Made by a program: the position numbers and the translations under genes
Shown: in pieces, positions 63,151-64,000 of the stretch
Layout of the letters: every line of letters begins with the position of its first letter
Numbering within the stretch: the stretch's first letter is position 1
Notes under the pieces: model-generated
What the model saw: only the letters and a program-made list of their open reading frames with translations
Told to the model about the DNA's origin: nothing
The model's database searches: none
Origin: Candidatus Gastranaerophilales bacterium
GTDB taxonomy: Bacteria; Cyanobacteriota; Vampirovibrionia; Gastranaerophilales; Gastranaerophilaceae
Length of the DNA stretch: 64,000 bases
Assembly: GCA_947625495.1 (NCBI GenBank)
Contig: CANQOQ010000006.1
Coordinates: forward strand, 1-64,000
Direction of reading: 5' to 3'

Positions 63151-64000
63151 TTATCTTAACTGCTTTTCAAACCAATCATGGGCGTCACCAAAGAATACTC
63201 CTTTTGACTGTAATGATTTAAAATATTTTATGGCTTCTTTTAAATCAGATGAAATAGGTTTATCCTGATTTTCGCCGTACCAATCATATTCAATAGCAAT
63301 TTCAATATGTCTGCACCCGATTTTAAAACATTTATCAGTAAATGCTTTTATTTCTTTCATGCTGTCATTAATTCCCGGAATAATAATATACTTAATCTGG
63401 ACACGTCCTTTAGGGTTATTTTTTGCAGCCTGTATATATTTTTCAAGATTTTTCCAAACGATGTCAAAGCCCTTGACCCTTTTAATCCTTTCAAAAGTTT
63501 CTTTTGTTCCCGCATCAACAGAAACTTTTAATTCGCTTGGAGCTACGGAAATTGTTTTTTCTATGCTGTCATTGTATATTATTGCATTAGATAAAATTAC
63601 AATTTGAACATTGGTTAATAAACCTATGTATGCTAAATATTCTAATTCTCCTTCTGGAAATTCAGTAGGTTCACCGCCTCCAATAATATATATACAATCT
63701 TTTAAAATCAGATTTTCATCATATAACGCTTTTATAACCGGTTTTACATCCCAGCATTCACGAGTGTTTAATTGACGTTTTACTTCGGGATCTCCTTTTG
63801 ATTGAACGCAATAAAAACAATCACAACTACATTTTGTTCTGGATGATATTGATATAAACTTAAATCCGATTTGTTCATCCCAGTCCCTATTCTCTACATA
63901 AGAGCAATTCCTGCAAGGTTCCGGTATGTTACCGCTTTTGAACATTTCTAAGTAATATGAACGTCTTTTTTTATAGTCCTCTATATCTATTAATTGTCCG
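63151..64000 (-). CDS. Radical SAM protein, array member 7 (N terminus beyond the window)
   Basis: The frame stays open to the right edge, and the residues before the first ATG (63945) align with the other members (Y-K-K-R-R-S-Y-Y-L-E), so the gene is truncated by the window and does not start at 63945. Visible: C-R-N-C just after G-N-I-P, the motif C-S-C-D-C-F-Y-C, G-G-G-E-P-T-E and K-R-V-K-G-F-D. It is the seventh member; more may follow to the right. Confidence 0.8.
   Translation of the reverse strand, partial: GQLIDIEDYKKRRSYYLEMFKSGNIPEPCRNCSYVENRDWDEQIGFKFISISSRTKCSCDCFYCVQSKGDPEVKRQLNTRECWDVKPVIKALYDENLILKDCIYIIGGGEPTEFPEGELEYLAYIGLLTNVQIVILSNAIIYNDSIEKTISVAPSELKVSVDAGTKETFERIKRVKGFDIVWKNLEKYIQAAKNNPKGRVQIKYIIIPGINDSMKEIKAFTDKCFKIGCRHIEIAIEYDWYGENQDKPISSDLKEAIKYFKSLQSKGVFFGDAHDWFEKQLR

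Noticed and set aside
63151-63945. Start codon at 63945 for the last radical SAM gene
   Set aside because: The frame stays open and homologous to its paralogues up to the edge, so the ATG is internal.
1-64000. CRISPR array, insertion sequence or prophage
   Set aside because: I found no regularly spaced repeats, transposase, integrase or phage genes.

Overview
The window is about 30% GC and looks like a chromosome segment of a diderm, low-GC, uncultured-type gut or host-associated bacterium. The gene set (TolC and EmrAB efflux, SLH-domain protein, AsmA-like protein, type IV pilus genes, SigA/SigF/ECF sigma factors) and several lineage-type proteins of unknown function fit the Gastranaerophilales / Vampirovibrionia ('Melainabacteria', Cyanobacteriota). 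That placement is inference from style and content; no 16S gene lies in the window.

Layout. 1-165: the 5S rRNA that ends an rRNA operon, with its terminator. 0.3-10.3 kb: a TPR protein, a WG-repeat secreted protein, a LuxR-type regulator, a Gly/Ala-rich protein, RqcH, a large unknown membrane protein and two tandem secreted paralogues. 10.3-16 kb: a MerR/flavoprotein pair, then a divergent TolC // MarR-EmrA-EmrB efflux locus around a clear palindromic operator. 16-25.6 kb: ClpP; a minus-strand run pgpH-ybeY-dgkA-glycosyltransferase; a 1488-residue AsmA-like protein. 25.6-30.4 kb: a minus-strand run rlmB-sigA-rsfS, two secreted proteins, then anti-sigma, ECF sigma and a Spy/CpxP-like protein (an envelope-stress module). 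30.5-42.7 kb: type IV pilus genes (a PilM-PilN fusion, PilO-like, PilD), secDF, recA, a SigF-type sigma factor, cdd, murA and an SLH protein. 42.7-54.1 kb: a second large unknown membrane protein, an HNH-like nuclease, a TPR-HExxH protein, ProRS, a histidine kinase with an HD-GYP regulator, and an M16 protease. 54.3-64 kb: a membrane/TPR protein followed by an array of seven radical SAM proteins that runs off the right edge.

Three things stand out. (1) The seven radical SAM paralogues each carry a SPASM-like cysteine pattern at the N terminus, before the radical SAM CX3CX2C motif, instead of after the barrel; no precursor peptide is visible among them. (2) A modular, structured repeat occurs as a transcribed leader of clpP and murA: its core is 95/96 identical between the two, both copies start 9-10 nt after a good -10 box, and shorter relatives lie before the anti-sigma gene, before merR and after the 5S gene. 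(3) Four otherwise different proteins (two membrane proteins, an HNH-like nuclease, an HExxH protein) share an N-terminal pattern M-x5-N followed by S-F-x-G near residues 18-33, which may be a targeting signal.

Several genes use TTG starts with good Shine-Dalgarno sequences, so starts here were chosen from ribosome-binding sites where possible.
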